From Theocolax elegans (lineage: Eukaryota; Arthropoda; Insecta; Hymenoptera; Cerocephalidae), in the NCBI GenBank assembly GCA_026168455.1, contig CM047428.1, positions 18,070,759 through 18,134,758 on the forward strand: DNA of 64,000 nucleotides, given 5' to 3'. Made by a program: the position numbers and the translations under genes. Under the pieces are notes generated by a model, which ran no database searches, had not been told where the DNA came from, and was given only the letters and a program-made list of their open reading frames with translations. Positions within the stretch are counted from its first letter, which is position 1; each line of letters opens with the position of its first letter. Shown in pieces: positions 39,701 through 53,833 of this stretch.

Positions 39701-39897
39701 TGAATTAAATTGTTTAAGGATAAGATAATATTGCTTCGAGCTAAAAATAATTAATTGATTTTTATCGAATTTTATCTCCTCTTTACTACATAAAGATTAT
39801 CTCAATCACGTATAGAAATAAATCAGTGGATTGTAATTGAAACGAAAAAAATGATTCATACGTTTACCACGATGTTAGTAGTTACACGCACGCGTAA
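33759..39897. other. AT-rich non-coding DNA with one candidate ratchet point
   Basis: No coding sequence. A short (TC)n tract lies near 34111-34133, and there are small TA runs at 36470-36485 and 39212-39230. The candidate recursive splice site at 37975-38006 is the only structured signal. Confidence 0.65.
37975..38006 (-). promoter_or_regulatory. Candidate recursive splice site (ratchet point), upstream region
   Basis: On the minus strand the sequence is TTTTTCTGTTTCAG|GTGAGT, preceded by more T/C-rich sequence (junction between 37981 and 37980). Both halves are near-consensus. It lies 8.2 kb upstream of the acceptor of the first coding exon, on the same strand. Confidence 0.55.
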
Positions 39898-40193
39898 TTA
39901 AGGGGATGTGATACATGAAACATTCGTATCTTAGTTCATTTTCTAATAACAATATAAATCCGTTTTTTAAAAAAATCTCTCTGTAAGCTTTTTTATTGGC
40001 TCTGACGATCATCTACAATTTTTTCGATAATTTTTATTTTCCGGGTAATCGCGTAACTTCTAATACCTAATCTTTATACCAATGAAAAGTGATTATTTGT
40101 TTTGATTCAATTTGAAAAAAAAAATTATTTTTAATAAATTCGCTCTGTGAGCTTACTTTATACTATTTTCGGAAGTAGATCCCCGTAACTTTA
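39898..40193. mobile_element. Possible degenerate repeat element
   Basis: Begins TTAAGGGGATGTGA and ends, read on the opposite strand, TAAAGTTACGGGGATCTA, a weak inverted match. Two internal segments share CTCTGT-AGCTT-TTTA in direct orientation (39977-39995 and 40142-40160). The layout resembles the 33505-33758 element, so it may be an older relative. Confidence 0.25.
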
Positions 40194-43100
40194 CTATATA
40201 TATCACATTGCGTTAATGTAATACAGAAATATGAATATTTCATTTCGCAATAAGCATAACCCATAATCGGGATGAAAAAACTCGGCATAACCTATAATAA
40301 GTACGGAATTTCGTAATGGTCAAACAAGAAAAAGCAATATCATTTGTGGGCCAAGTCTAACACAAATACACTTGACAAAAGCCAGAAAAGGCTTTTTAAA
40401 ATCGTGCCAAACTGTTGACGGGTAAGTAGGTATATTGCAGAAAGGAACGTCGTCATGAGAGAACGACAATCGAATAACCCACGTTCCGGAAGAGGCCCGG
40501 CGACACAAACGACCAACTCTTTCGTCTTATGTACATACAATTCTTTCGACACGAGGTTATGTATAGTTACGCAGGCCGTTTCGAAAAAAGGAGCGCCACC
40601 AAGTCGTTTTTCCCGGTAGACTGGACAACTCTGTATATTGCGCGATTTCATCACGAGGGGGTATATATACATGAAAACCACGCGGTCGGTCGATTGTTTC
40701 AACTAATGCGATGATTCGTACAATCTTATACCCATATACTCGATTATTATATTGGTTACTCGGTATTTGACTAATCGCTTTATAAATACCTCACTTCTTA
40801 TACGAATGATACATCGAGAACGTTCACCATTTAACGCTGTGACGCAATTTGTTTAAATCAACGAGGAGATGAATAATAATACACGATGACCGTATGTTAA
40901 TTACTTTTTTTCTAATTGATACATACGAAATACACGTTTTCCGTGGAAATATCGTTTTTCTCGTTATAACGTACACATCTATTTAAATTAAATGCGTGCC
41001 AGTCTGTCGGAATTTTCTTATCATTTTTCTTTAATACATTCATTTGTAAAGTTCTATATTATTACTCCGTAACTTGTAATTTACGGGGAACATATTCAAT
41101 TCAAACAAATCGCATTAAAACTTATCGAAACTTTATTTGTTACTGAACTTAATGTCACTGTGACATTTAGATAGTATTCGCGATGTTTAAAATCTACCCA
41201 CATAGAGATTAATTATTTTAAAAGCTTAGCCGTGAAACTTTAAACACTGGCGTTCGTGCTCTTTCACGATGAAAATATAAATAATTTCTTTTAAAATGAC
41301 ATCGTTTTGTATAACACAAAAGAGAAATTAACTCGAAAACAGTGTAAAAAGTAACACCGGTCGTTCGTTCGTCCATAATAAAATTTCATAGTAAGTATTA
41401 TTGCCAAGGTGTATAAAACGTCACACGATGGTTTCATCGTAAAGGATAAAATCTGATTCAACAAAACTTGCTAATTTATCCTCCATTGTGATGGCACGTA
41501 TTATATACCACCAACGCATTTTTATACAACTTTGCGAAGAAAAAAGAACAGGATATAAATAAAAATGCGAAATCGTGCCTCCCCCTTTCTTTCCTTCCGC
41601 TCGTCCTTTTTTTACGAGTCGTTTATCGAGAGTAATGCGTGAAGCGAGGTATGAAACGAGATTTCCTTCCTGGAAAAATGAACTATTATCCGAAAACGCG
41701 ATGCGGGCCATTTGCGTAATGAGCCACTTTGATAAGCGGGACTATATTACGCCAAGTTGGAAGCTTCTTAGACGATTAAAATCTCTTCCGAGTTCCGACA
41801 CGCGCTCGCGTATATATATATACACACACATTATACATATTTCTTTATTTAAGCGAGTCATAAATTATAGATGGATTTTTATTTGCTAATGCCGCGCGGC
41901 GATAAAGGAATAAAAGATGTAATGGAAAATGCGCCTCGATTTTCTCGGAAAAAGTAATACTATAATTTTTTTTCTTACGGTTACTCTTACCCTTGTCCAA
42001 TGATTTGTTATACGGACTAAGAATAGGCGTACATTTATTCTACGGCTAACGCCAATTTTCTTACCGCAGTGTGAAAATCCCGAAGCAATAATTAATATAT
42101 ATATATACAAGAGAAATATTAACTGTACGTTACTTGTCCGTTGGAAATTTTTCCACTCGATCGTAAAAATCGTTCGTTTGACGTGCTTCGAAATTACGTT
42201 TCAACCTGGAAAATAAAGTTTTTCCATTTTGGACGGGCATTATGCAACAACGCCGGTATATAAATATTGAAATAGTTTTCTTCAACTTCCTGCGTGAAAG
42301 CACTAATTGACCATGAAATTAATTAATTAATCCGTACCCTTTTTTTTTCTAAGAAAACTGTACAACTCGCGGTTGTAAAAGTGCTCGTTATGGTTATGGA
42401 AAAAATGATGAACGTATTCCAATAATCTGTAGTAGATCTCATTACCCTTGGCTCTTTAAAAGGTTACGGTTAACTCTAACTGTATGGCTATATATACATA
42501 GTTAAAACTATAAATTTAATCTGTCTGGAACAGTATTTTATTACAAAATTGTATTTTTTAATATTGCCACGTGGTTAAAAATTCTATGATTTGTGTACAC
42601 ACAGAGCGACAAATACACACACACACATAAATATTGAACGAACTATTAGTATAGACGTGCATAGAGTGTAATTTATTAAGCAGTTTATTACTGACGCAAA
42701 TAACGATTATATATACAAAAGAAAATTGTCTAAAAAAACGAGTATTCAATTTTTACAACGAGAAAAAAAATTATAAAATAAAAAACTTCTTTATAACGAG
42801 ATTGCAAATTGTTTGTGGTCATTTGTTATAGACTAGTACTGTCAGAGGTGTCGCACGTTAACAATTTTTTTTATTTACAAATACTCATTACAGTTGGAAC
42901 AAATGTTTTAATTTGTTAGAGGAGTAAAAGGAGGTACGTTGTCCGATGATACAAATATTATTGAAATTACTGTATTTTACATAGGAAGGTTATGATATAC
43001 TTGGATTATCATAATTTTTTACTATAATATGTTATGGCAAATATTCATGCGTATTTATAATAATTTTTAGCGAAACTTATAACAATAATTTCTATGTATG

Positions 43101-45150
43101 GGTTAATATTTGGTATAAAATATATTGCTAATTATGATAATTCAAGTACATCACAACCTTACTCTAAAATATATATAGTAATTTTTATTAGCCTATTTCT
43201 CTCAACTTATCTTAAATATTAACAAGAAAATAAATAATTGAGCTTTACCGAGAATATTTACATATTTAATAATAATAATGTTATTTATAATTTAATTTTA
43301 TGCATAGGTTTAAAGTATAAGATATATATATCAAAGAAAAAAATTTCTATAAGTCTTTATATGCATATAACAAATGTTGGTTATACACCAAACCTATAGA
43401 ACGTATACGTAAGCAAAATAATGTATCGACAATTATTATTACTGCATATTAAAAACTATTTTCGTCGTATTTCGCAATGGAAAATATAAGAATAAACAGT
43501 CACTTTCGTTGATTACATCAACGACTCAACAGAGTCGTATAAACCGATAATCGACTATACTTCGGTATCCCATGCGGTACATGTATATGTGAACAACCGC
43601 GTTCGCATTAGGTATGAAAACGCAATATCCCCTCCATAATCTTCCAGAAAATTCTCGAACCTTCGATAATGCAAGGAACCTCGATCTAACCCAAGATCTA
43701 ACTCGCGATATGGTAGATATATATATACATGAATATACAGACAAAGTAAACTAAGTATATACCAATCGAAATCTCGACTCGCAATTTTCCCCTACCTCGA
43801 GCGAGGGTTGCACCTGCACTACAGAGAGGTGTATAGATGTATAGTGGGGAAAGCACCGTTCTCGCGGACGCGTCAGTGCACACAATGCAAAATCGGCCTC
43901 GTCAAATTACAATTCAACGCGGTTCATTGCGCGGTTCTAACGGCGAGTCTATATAGCCGCTGCTCCGATCTCTTAATATGCGCGCTGCGCTGGACTGAGA
44001 AAGGAGAGCCCACGGAGAGCCTCTCTATCTATATATACACAACCTAATGCGCGCACCGATACCAAATCCTCTAGAGAAAGAGAGAAAGAGTTAACTCTAC
44101 GATGTGCGTTACGGTGCATGAAGGTGTTGGAAATGTTGATATTTATTGTTCGGGATGAGGTATTGAAGGGAATCAGGGTTGTTTACGGTTCGAACAAATC
44201 GATTGTAGGGATTATATCCTTCGTGCAATGACTTTTTTTTTATAACAGTATATACTGATGGTTCATGCGCAGTTTTAACTAGCTATACAACAGTTATGTT
44301 TATCGTTACACTCTCTATTTTTCTCGAGGAGTTAAAAGTCATGCTTGAAAAAAATTAACGTAATGAAAAATTTATCGCGTGCGCTTCGTAAGAAAAAAAC
44401 CATATAAATTAATAAATTATTATTTATGTCTAAATTAAAAAAAAAGGTTTTATTATTCAAAAAGCGTGCAAGATGAGTAACTTTTAATTACGGCTTCCTA
44501 ATAATTCTTTAGAAATAAAATGATTTATATTTTGTTGTATGTATCTATAATTTTATTGATAACCGGTAATAAACTTGTATGCTTTATTCCGTTAATAATG
44601 ACTCTACGTTTGTTTGTTTTTATAGAATTTCCATTTCACTGTTGCGCAATCTAACGTGTTGGAGTAGTTATTTTGACAAATAGAAATGCAAGACTTATTG
44701 TTTTGTTATTATATTGAATTTTTCCAAGTGTACATACCAAATATTTAAAAAATATTTCGATTTAAGTTTCTCGAATTTGTTTTCCACTTGCATAACAGTG
44801 TTTGCATTAATATTCGATAAAATGTTTTTCTCATTACATGCACAATTTACGTGTAATATCACATAAAATTCTTTTTGAATTCGGATTAACAAAACGTAAA
44901 AATTCGAACAACAAATAAACATTATAATCGTATAATAATTATCGTTACCACCACTATCACGAAAATTCGCATCCAAAAATTATGTACACAACCCGTATAT
45001 ATCCTATAAATTCATAATATTCCTAATTTCCAATTAAACCAATTACAATATCGATCTCACTCATCGATTCCCATCAATTTTTCAGAAGCTAATTGTTTTT
45101 TTTTCAATCTATCGAATTTCCATTATTATTTAGTTAGATAGAAACGCATG
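40194..45150. other. AT-rich non-coding DNA with GC-richer patches
   Basis: No gene is supported. Patches at about 41570-41800, 42150-42335 and 43840-44060 are less AT-rich than their surroundings and may be regulatory. A TATATAG box lies at 43950-43956 in the last patch. Confidence 0.55.
43840..44060 (+). promoter_or_regulatory. CpG-rich patch with TATA-like box
   Basis: CpG-dense sequence with CTATATAGCC at 43949-43958 and GC-rich sequence on both sides. It could be a core promoter of an unseen transcript. No coding exon or strong donor follows it, so this is a weak call. Confidence 0.2.
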
Positions 45151-45159
45151 ACGCCAGGA

Positions 45160-45430
45160 TAAAGATCGCGGCGTGGCGCGGCGCGCCTTTACCGTTGGTT
45201 CGACATGTATATATAGATATATCGAGCGGTTGTTCGTGATAGCGATTGGATTCGCGCTGCGTTACGGATCTTGCGTCGCGAGCAGGTGAGCGGCAGCGCA
45301 ACGCTCCAATGATGCAAGCCTCCCTCGATTTTGAAACTCGATGAAGTTCGAGCCATTAGAAGTTGGAATGGCGTTTGAAGACGCCCTGCTGGGAAAGCTA
45401 CACTGAACCGACGTTTTCGAAACCCGCACA
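45160..45430 (+). promoter_or_regulatory. Candidate TATA promoter and leader exon
   Basis: A CpG-rich patch holds TATATATAG at 45208-45216. About 70 nt further comes CGAGCAG|GTGAGC (donor GT at 45286-45287). A start site 25-35 nt after the TATA box would give a short non-coding first exon of roughly 40-50 nt on the plus strand. No downstream exon was recognised in the window. Confidence 0.25.
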
Positions 45431-48400
45431 GCCAGTGCTTTATTTTAAGGGGATACGATGTCAGTTTAAACTGTACGAATTTCCTAGAAGAATTCGCGAG
45501 AAAGAAAAACTACTATAGCTGTAGAATTTACTTTTTTTTTACATCTATTATGGTTAGCTGCCCTAGTTTTTTTATGAGTTTTCTATGTGTATTTTTTTTC
45601 GACCTCTTACGTATACGATTGTACAGTAAAGATGTATAGATATCAAGGACGTCTAGAAGACGCATGTTAATTATCCACTTTTTGTCCTTTCTTATCTACC
45701 TACAATACAACTTGTCGTTTATCAAAGACTATAATTTTCTTAGGTTGCACCCTCGATAGCTCGTTTGCAGTGATGGTAAACTTTCTAAACGTGTATAACA
45801 TAGACTTTATTTAACGAATAGAAAAAAAATGTTAATTTTACCATTTATATCACCTATAAAGACGTTACACCACAGTGTAAAATAACTAATATATACATTT
45901 TATACAATAAACTAAACATTGTATTGCGCTTAGCATTCCTCGTATATGTGTATTTAAACCGAATAGAATCCAAAGTAACGTAATACCTGTTATAAAGACA
46001 CGTTCTTATCTAAATGCCTCGAAGCGTAAAAGTTTATTTATCGGCAGCGTATTATGCGCGCGCGAGGAATTTTGAAATTCGTCCGTGAACTCTGATAAAA
46101 ACGTCCTCGCGAAAAATCCATTTTCCTTTCATGCATGTGTGCGCGCGCACACACACACATACACACGAAAATTCTTTCGTGATGCGACTTAGTCATCGAC
46201 GAAGTGTGTCGCAACGCGAAGGAAAAAAGAAATAACAAGACGGCAAATGTATTTCAATAGAGCAAAGCCCGAGAAGGGCCTTCGAGTTTACATCTTCCGC
46301 TATAAATATTAAGAACGAGAGGAAGAATCCATGTGGAGTGAAAGATCTCGATGAAGGCGAACGTCATTGTCGAAGGACTTTTCCTCTCGAAGAAGGAGGA
46401 TTTCAGGGTCGAGAGAGGTGCGCTGCTGACATAATGCGAGCGATAAATGACCGGTGCACGAAAGGAAGAGAAATGTACGGTGAGTAATCGTTCTACTCAG
46501 AACTCGAATAAAAATTCTCTTTAAGATAATACTCTCGTTGTATATACGTGTACTTTCAAGTTTAAATATAAACAGATGCAGTGTTGTGCTAACAGAACGA
46601 GGGGCATGTATACTCAGTACATATGTAAGACCTTGTAGACAGCTTGTACTTACTTCCGTTTTATTATTCAATTAATTATTTTAACCATTACCGGTAAATT
46701 ACTAAAATTAATAACTAGTCTAAAGTTATACCTATTTCATTTAACTTTCCTTTGAGACCAGTTACATTGCAATTGATTATTCCATTCGTGAGATACCTAC
46801 ACCGGTACAAAAATTTCGTACCTCGAAAACCTTCGAGTTACAATTCAACTTTTTCCTAATTCCACGTGAGAGCGAGATAGAAAGAAGGTGTACTTATAAG
46901 GTGTTTTAATTGACTTCACTTCTTGTTTAGATAGTGTTAGTTTTTACGTCTGTTGTAGAAACTTCCTGATAGTATCGTGTTTTTTAAAACAATAATTAAG
47001 ATATTAAATAATGTTATATAAATATTCATTTATCAAATTAATTTTGACTTTTGTAAAATATTTTTTATACACTAATTAATTGAATGGGATCCAGTCACAG
47101 TTTTTTAATTAATTTAAAAAAGTTTTTTTATATACTCCCTAACGATTATGTAGATGTTCATGCGTATACTGCACAAAAACCGTGACATTAATTTTTAAAT
47201 GTTGCTTTAAAAAACATAAGTTAAAAAGTCGAGTAAAACAATTTTGTAGTCATCAATTTTCTTTATTGTTCAATTAAAGTTTAATATTTTAATTTCGTAT
47301 CATTTCAAAATAATCTTTAAATAAACTCCATTATTAATTATATCAGATGATGATCGCATACATATATACGTATTTAATCTAATAATTGTATCACACAAAT
47401 AAACATAAAGAATAAATTGCAGTTTTTTTAACACACAAATTTACTCATAAATTCAAGTTTTATTGACTTATTAATCTTTCTCATACTAGATTTACAATAT
47501 ATTCGAACAAAATAATATATCTCACCATATTATTCACGTTTTATTACACTTTTTATTACATCCGTTTTAAAAGTCATAAAACTTAATAATTTAGAGAAAA
47601 AAAATCTATTTGAGAAATCAAGAAAACTTTGACAGCGTATATAAATCTGAATTTTAAACAACAATTTTTTTACGATAAACAATGCGAAGTTCATTTATAA
47701 CCACCACCATGTATTACTCGATCATCATCAAACGACATTTCCTTAAAAAAAAAAAGAACAAATGTATGAAGAGAAACAACATCGAATTAATTTTAATTAA
47801 GAAAAATAAAGTATCTTCTTTTTTTTTGTTCTCGTATTAGAGAAGAGAAAAACAAGCTTTACACACGACGCTTCCGTTGCGTCACGTAATTGTGCAGTCT
47901 CGTAAATTTATGCACACATGCAGTTTTGAGTTAGTACGCGCGTTGAATTTTGCATTTTCTTTACACGTATACACGTAGACACGTACATCCATAGACAAAG
48001 TTAACGTCTTAATATCCGGCGCTTTCACCAGTTATAAGCATCTCGTTTTTTCCTAATAGCTTTTACTTCGCCCAGATAGTATTGCACGAGATCTTAACGA
48101 AAGAGGGAGAAATTTATAGAGTACACTTAAGAAAAAAGAGAGATGGAGAAAACTCGACCTGCTCGATGGTAAAAAAGTCGGAAGAACACAATTACTATCT
48201 AGCTTCTGGTTCTGCTTGTGTGATTTATTATTTGCGTGAAATTCTGGTCGAGTTGTTGTTGATGCGGTTGTTGTTGTTTAGGTTGTTGAGCTTGCTTTGA
48301 CGCGACGACGTGCCCAGACAGAAAATTATTTAGTTACGTGCAAATATATACGGAATGGGAAGTGACGGATGGATATAACCAGATGATTCCGAACCAGAAA

Positions 48401-48874
48401 AACCACGCATTTTTATTGGCAATTAGAATTATAATTGTGTGCGTGTAACACGTCTAGAAAAAACTCGTCGGTTTCATATTGTTAAATGCTTTTCTATTTA
48501 GAAGAAGAAAATAATCTTTTTTTTTTATTAATTTAAATTTCTAGAAGATTGTTATAATATCCAAGAGTTGGATTTTATTGCGTGAAGTATATGTTTAACG
48601 ATGAATACTTCTCTTAATTGAATTCTATTCGAAACTATTAGCATAACACCTACAGCAATGTTTTTCCTATTTAATTATTAAACAATCTTGTTACTTTTAT
48701 TCTATTTCATATATTACCCGATTACTCAAGTAAATATACCTAATTCAATTGCGATAATTTTTTTTCATCACCCAATCAATTAAATAATGCACATTTAAAT
48801 AATTGCGATTACATGCATGACGACTGAATGTCTATATTATTTTTATGAAACTAAAATTAACCGTTCACAACTTG

Positions 48875-48912
<38 letters not shown>

Positions 48913-51900
48913 ACATTCTTATGCAACATGCTTGCGTACAGAATTTTTTAACCGCCTCAATTTCATTATAATACTTCTTCCAAGATGCTTAGCATAGAAG
49001 AGTGTATTACAAAAAAAAAGAATATTATGGCAACATAATTTCCAAACAATTTCTCGTGGATCTGTTATAATAAACGGGTAGTTCATGCACGCTGACGAAT
49101 GAAAAAGAAATATATAAATATGCACTGGCCGAAACTTTTATTTCTGTCCCAACGAAATGTGCAATTAGACAAATGCGTATAATCCAATAGGATAGTCGAA
49201 AAATTCGAATTTCCCGTTTAGCAACAATGTGATTTGCATGTAATCTTAGCTTATTAAATATATATATATAATCCAATAATAACTAGAATGAGTAAAACGC
49301 GTAACGTATTTGTCAATTCGGCACGCGTATACGTACACGTATAGAAATGAAAATAAAAAAATGTAAGGGAACGTTTAAAAAATTACGGAAACGCGCAATT
49401 TATACTCAAGTTCACCGTTATTTTTCTTTTCTTATTCAATATAGATATATGCCAGTGTCTAGCGCTCGTGTGTACGCGTATAGCTCTCGATGTAATGCGA
49501 TTTTCGTTGCACTCAGTGGGAGTCTAGTTATTTCGGCCGTCGTAAATATATACATCTTCCCAACGACAATTACCGCAATAAGGCGTGGTGCATTAATTTC
49601 GAGAGGCTCCTTATTTTCACGTGTACATGTATACACACACATATACGTCCATACACTCTGCTCTAATTCATCGTTAATTTCGCGAGACGATCCGTTGAGA
49701 GAGCGCATATAACTCACTCTCCGAGCATACGGGAAATATTTCGTGCTTGTGTTATATAGAGTTTAATTAGGGACTTGAACGTTACGTCACTCGATTTTAA
49801 TCGGTGTAGCTTAGTAACTTGATTTCGATCGCATGCTTTTTTTTTTCCTCCTTTTTTTTCAACAGTGCGGAAGGGCATTTTTGAAAGGCTAGGTATGTAT
49901 ACGGAACATTTTACGTAAACCAGTTGGATTAACATTTTTAAGTACGCCGTATTTTAAATACGTAAATTGAAAATTAATTAATTAATACACATTTACATTA
50001 GGATATATCGAAATTATATAAAAACTTTTTTAAAAGAAATATACCGTGTGTCGTTTAAACTTTGAAATAACATTTTAAATTTCTAAATACGTATGAAACT
50101 CTATGCAAACAGTTTAGAAACCTTTTACTAATGTATCTTTAAACTTTTCGATTACATTTCTAGCCAGTACCTATAATTTGGTGTACTTTAAAATATTGAT
50201 CGGAACGGTAGTCGCGGAATGCTCCCAATACGTATCGAAATTTTGTCTGTAATTAAATGAAAAGGCAGGAAAGTTTGTGTAGGAGGGCACATAATTTCAC
50301 TTTTCAACGTCCGACTTGTAATTGGAAGTTTGCTTTAGATTTTATGTTTATGCGTTTGTTTCTAATCGGGATGTTTTATATATACGGCTTGTCGATCAGA
50401 TACTGTTAATTAAACCGTAATTAGGATAAATAATTAATATACCGATACTCGTTATTATCGGTATTACCTATTATATATACGTTTAAAAGTGTACGGTAAT
50501 CAACTGGTTAATTACATTTGTATGCTATACGTGCGCACATATACGTGTACCTTAGTATTTGTGCATTTTCGTATTGATTAATATATTGTGTAGAAACGTA
50601 TATCATTGCTCGTATTTGTAAACTAAATGATTTACGACGTGGTAGGAAAAAATTCAAATAACTAGTTAGATATCGAGGTAATAAAATTATTATTATTGAT
50701 TTATTATTATAATTATAATACCGGCGCATAATTTTGTTACAAAAACAAATTTTTAATTTCGTTATAACGACTTTCGTATAGCGTGTACAAATTATTGTTA
50801 GTTATATAAATTAGATAATATTGAATTTTTGTTAATATACATAGACTGACGTAAGATAACAATGTCAACGAAATACACATGAATTTACTTGGAAAAATCG
50901 AATAAAATACAATTAAATCCTTACCATATAATCAGCGGATCGATACTTACAGTACGATTTTGTTTTTTAAAATTTTTAATTGCTTAATTGCGACGTTGGG
51001 TTGCCATTTTAAAAAGATCATCGTTTTTGATTTATGTATACTGGGTAATAAAAAGAAAATGAGTCTTTTTTATCATAATTCTAGATAGGTTTATCGACAA
51101 AAAATCATGTGCGTGACAAAAAATTGATCTTGTGACATTTTGGTATATACTTGTCATTAAACTACACTGTACAAAACATCTAATAAATATCGTTTGGTAA
51201 AAAGAATCATTTAAAATGCTGGTAGATAATTAAAATAACATTGTATTAGTATTTTATCTAAAAAAAATAATAAACGAATATATATTTGATGAATATATTT
51301 TGCATAAAATAAATAATCATGTTAATATACATGTAATTACTTTAGAAAGTTCAGATCAATGCGGGTAGTGAGAAATTTGTATAGAAAAAAATCGTATATA
51401 GTAAATATGTATCGTTATGTTTATAGATAATCCCCTATAAATATAATTACAATTCACTTTTTTAAGTTTCCCTCGTATTTTTAAGTAAAACGGGATAAAC
51501 TGAACGCGAACACTTTCTGAGCAATAAAAATTGTAAATGCGAAATAAAACGGGTATTTTATTTTATACGGTTAGAGATAGAAATTCTGTATTGTTCCAAT
51601 GCACTATAAATAAATTACTTCCTTCTTAAAGCTGTGTAAAAATTATATATTTTTTACTAGTTTTATTACAATTTATTATGAAGTTGTGAATCTAGTAGTC
51701 ATTATTCTTAAATTATAAACTTTCCAATTTCAATTATCAATTCATTTATGTTCTTAACTATATATTTTTGTTCTCCGAAATATTAAATATTTATAATATG
51801 TTTATCATTTTAGCATATTTATTTGTAATTAAATAATATCTTGGTACACCGACATTCATCTATGAAATTAACAATTTTTCAAATTGCAATAGAAAGTTTA

Positions 51901-52200
51901 AACTTTTATCGCTTCTGTATAATTTTTTCGGACAGATAGATTTTTACAATATTATTCAGATTTATTTCTGGATACTTGTATCTAAACCTAAATCTCTATT
52001 TAGTAAATATTGCCAAGTAAATCCAAGAATTTGAAAAAATGTACGAATTCACAAAGTCAAGGAAGTATAAAGTCAAGTTTGTCTATTGATAAAGAACAAT
52101 TCAAAGAGGTATATAGTCCGTAACTCGAGAGACACAACGAAGAAAAAACCCAACAAAGGCAATACTTCCCCTTAGAACGAACCACAAAACGAATCACCGA
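45431..52200. other. AT-rich non-coding DNA
   Basis: No gene is supported. It contains a CpG-richer patch at 46040-46470, short CA repeats near 46147-46166, degenerate CAA/GTT repeats at 48248-48300 and a (TA)n tract at 48880-48910. Confidence 0.6.
48880..48910. repeat. (TA)n microsatellite
   Basis: An uninterrupted alternating AT run. Confidence 0.95.
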
Positions 52201-52219
52201 TTAACAATGGACTACTTGA

Positions 52220-52430
52220 GTATGCAACTCACGCGGTTCGAAAATCACAGCTAAAGCGCGCTCGTCACCGAAGTTCCTGCCCCGTGTGTGTATGTGTGTG
52301 CGTGTCGTCTCCTCCGCATTCGCCGATCGAATAGCAACGAAGCCCCGACGAAGCGACAAAACGGAAGCAGACCTCAAGGAGTCACCTCGTGCCAACATCG
52401 TCGTGCATCCGATCGCAATTATCATCCATT
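52220..52430. other. CpG-rich patch with a minus-strand donor-like site
   Basis: CpG-dense sequence. On the minus strand AACCGC|GTGAGT (GTGAGT is the complement of 52227-52232) could end a non-coding exon. No promoter motif is clear. Confidence 0.2.
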
Positions 52431-53794
52431 TGGAATGGATTATTTGATCTGTATACATTGGTTACATTCAGCTCACGATGTGATTAACTACTCCCTCGCA
52501 TGTTTTTCCTGCCAATTAGTTTTATTTTCCTTTTTCCTTCGTGGTGACTCGCAACAAGTTATATATATATATATATACACGTTACGGGGGATTTTGTGAC
52601 GTTCGGGAATTTTTGTAATAATTTACTGTTTGATCGGGACAAAGTTGTTTTTTTTTCTCTTTTTTTACGATTATTGTTACTTACTTCTACGGTTATATAC
52701 GTGCAAAGAATTAAACGAGTTGTAATTATCACGAAAAAAAGTTTTAGGTACGAGCCTTATAAATAAAATATCGATTATAATTTCTGCGGCTATTTTTAAG
52801 TTCTCGTACATTGTTTAAACATTTTTCATTAAATCATGTATTGAAATGTATGAAACTTCTCCCTTCTACATTCCACCTAGCAAAATAACACAAATATATA
52901 TACGGGTACAATTTCGTTCTTATTTACGACAAATTTTGTCGTTAACTATACTCGTCGTTTTTTTTTAGTTTAAAATTATTGTTCGTCGTCTAGTTTGCAC
53001 AGCTGATGTTGCAAAAATAGAATGTTAAGCTTCTGATTAATAGCATCGAATTTATGAATTTATGCATAAAACGAAAATAAACATAAATATTCCATTGAAG
53101 AACCATTAATCGTTTGAAAATTTGTATTTGCAATAACAACTATATTAACATGTGTTATTTTTCGCGCGAATGTTTATCCAGTTTTCTATTTGATTAATTA
53201 AACATTTAAAAATATAGAAGTTAAATCGATTATTTTTCCAGGATACACAATTCTTATCTAATATAGATCACATTCGCAGACACGCATGCACACACATGTG
53301 TCATACACGTATATATAATGAAACCCAAATAGATGCAATTGTATACAAACAATATTCACGTTACGTAAAATGTATTTCCTTCATAAAAACGTAGAAATAA
53401 AAAAAAATTGAACGAACGTTTTCGAATTCTATAAAAACAATCCTTCGTAAGCTATTCGTACCTAATAAAAAAAGTAATCCATTAATATATATAAACCGAT
53501 ATACGTATATGCGAGGTACTGCAATCGAAGAAAAATAAGATTTTCCAATGTATATATATATACGTGTTATCTAGACCCATACAATCTAAACAATGACATT
53601 ACATTTGGCAATGCAATTTACAAAATTAAATTTACAACTCGGCGAAATCATTCAATACGCTTTAGAAATCAGCAATAAACCAAACTGTTTCGCATAATGT
53701 AACTGCAGAGACGTAAAATAACAAAAACAATCAAAGCCAAAGCGAATAATGAAACGCAGGCGCACGGGTAACTTAATTACTTCATCCTATAGTC

Positions 53795-53833
<39 letters not shown>

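Noticed and set aside
46309..46671. 120-codon minus-strand frame
   Set aside because: No similarity recognised, no coding-like flanks or splice partners. It falls in a GC-richer patch where longer chance frames are common.
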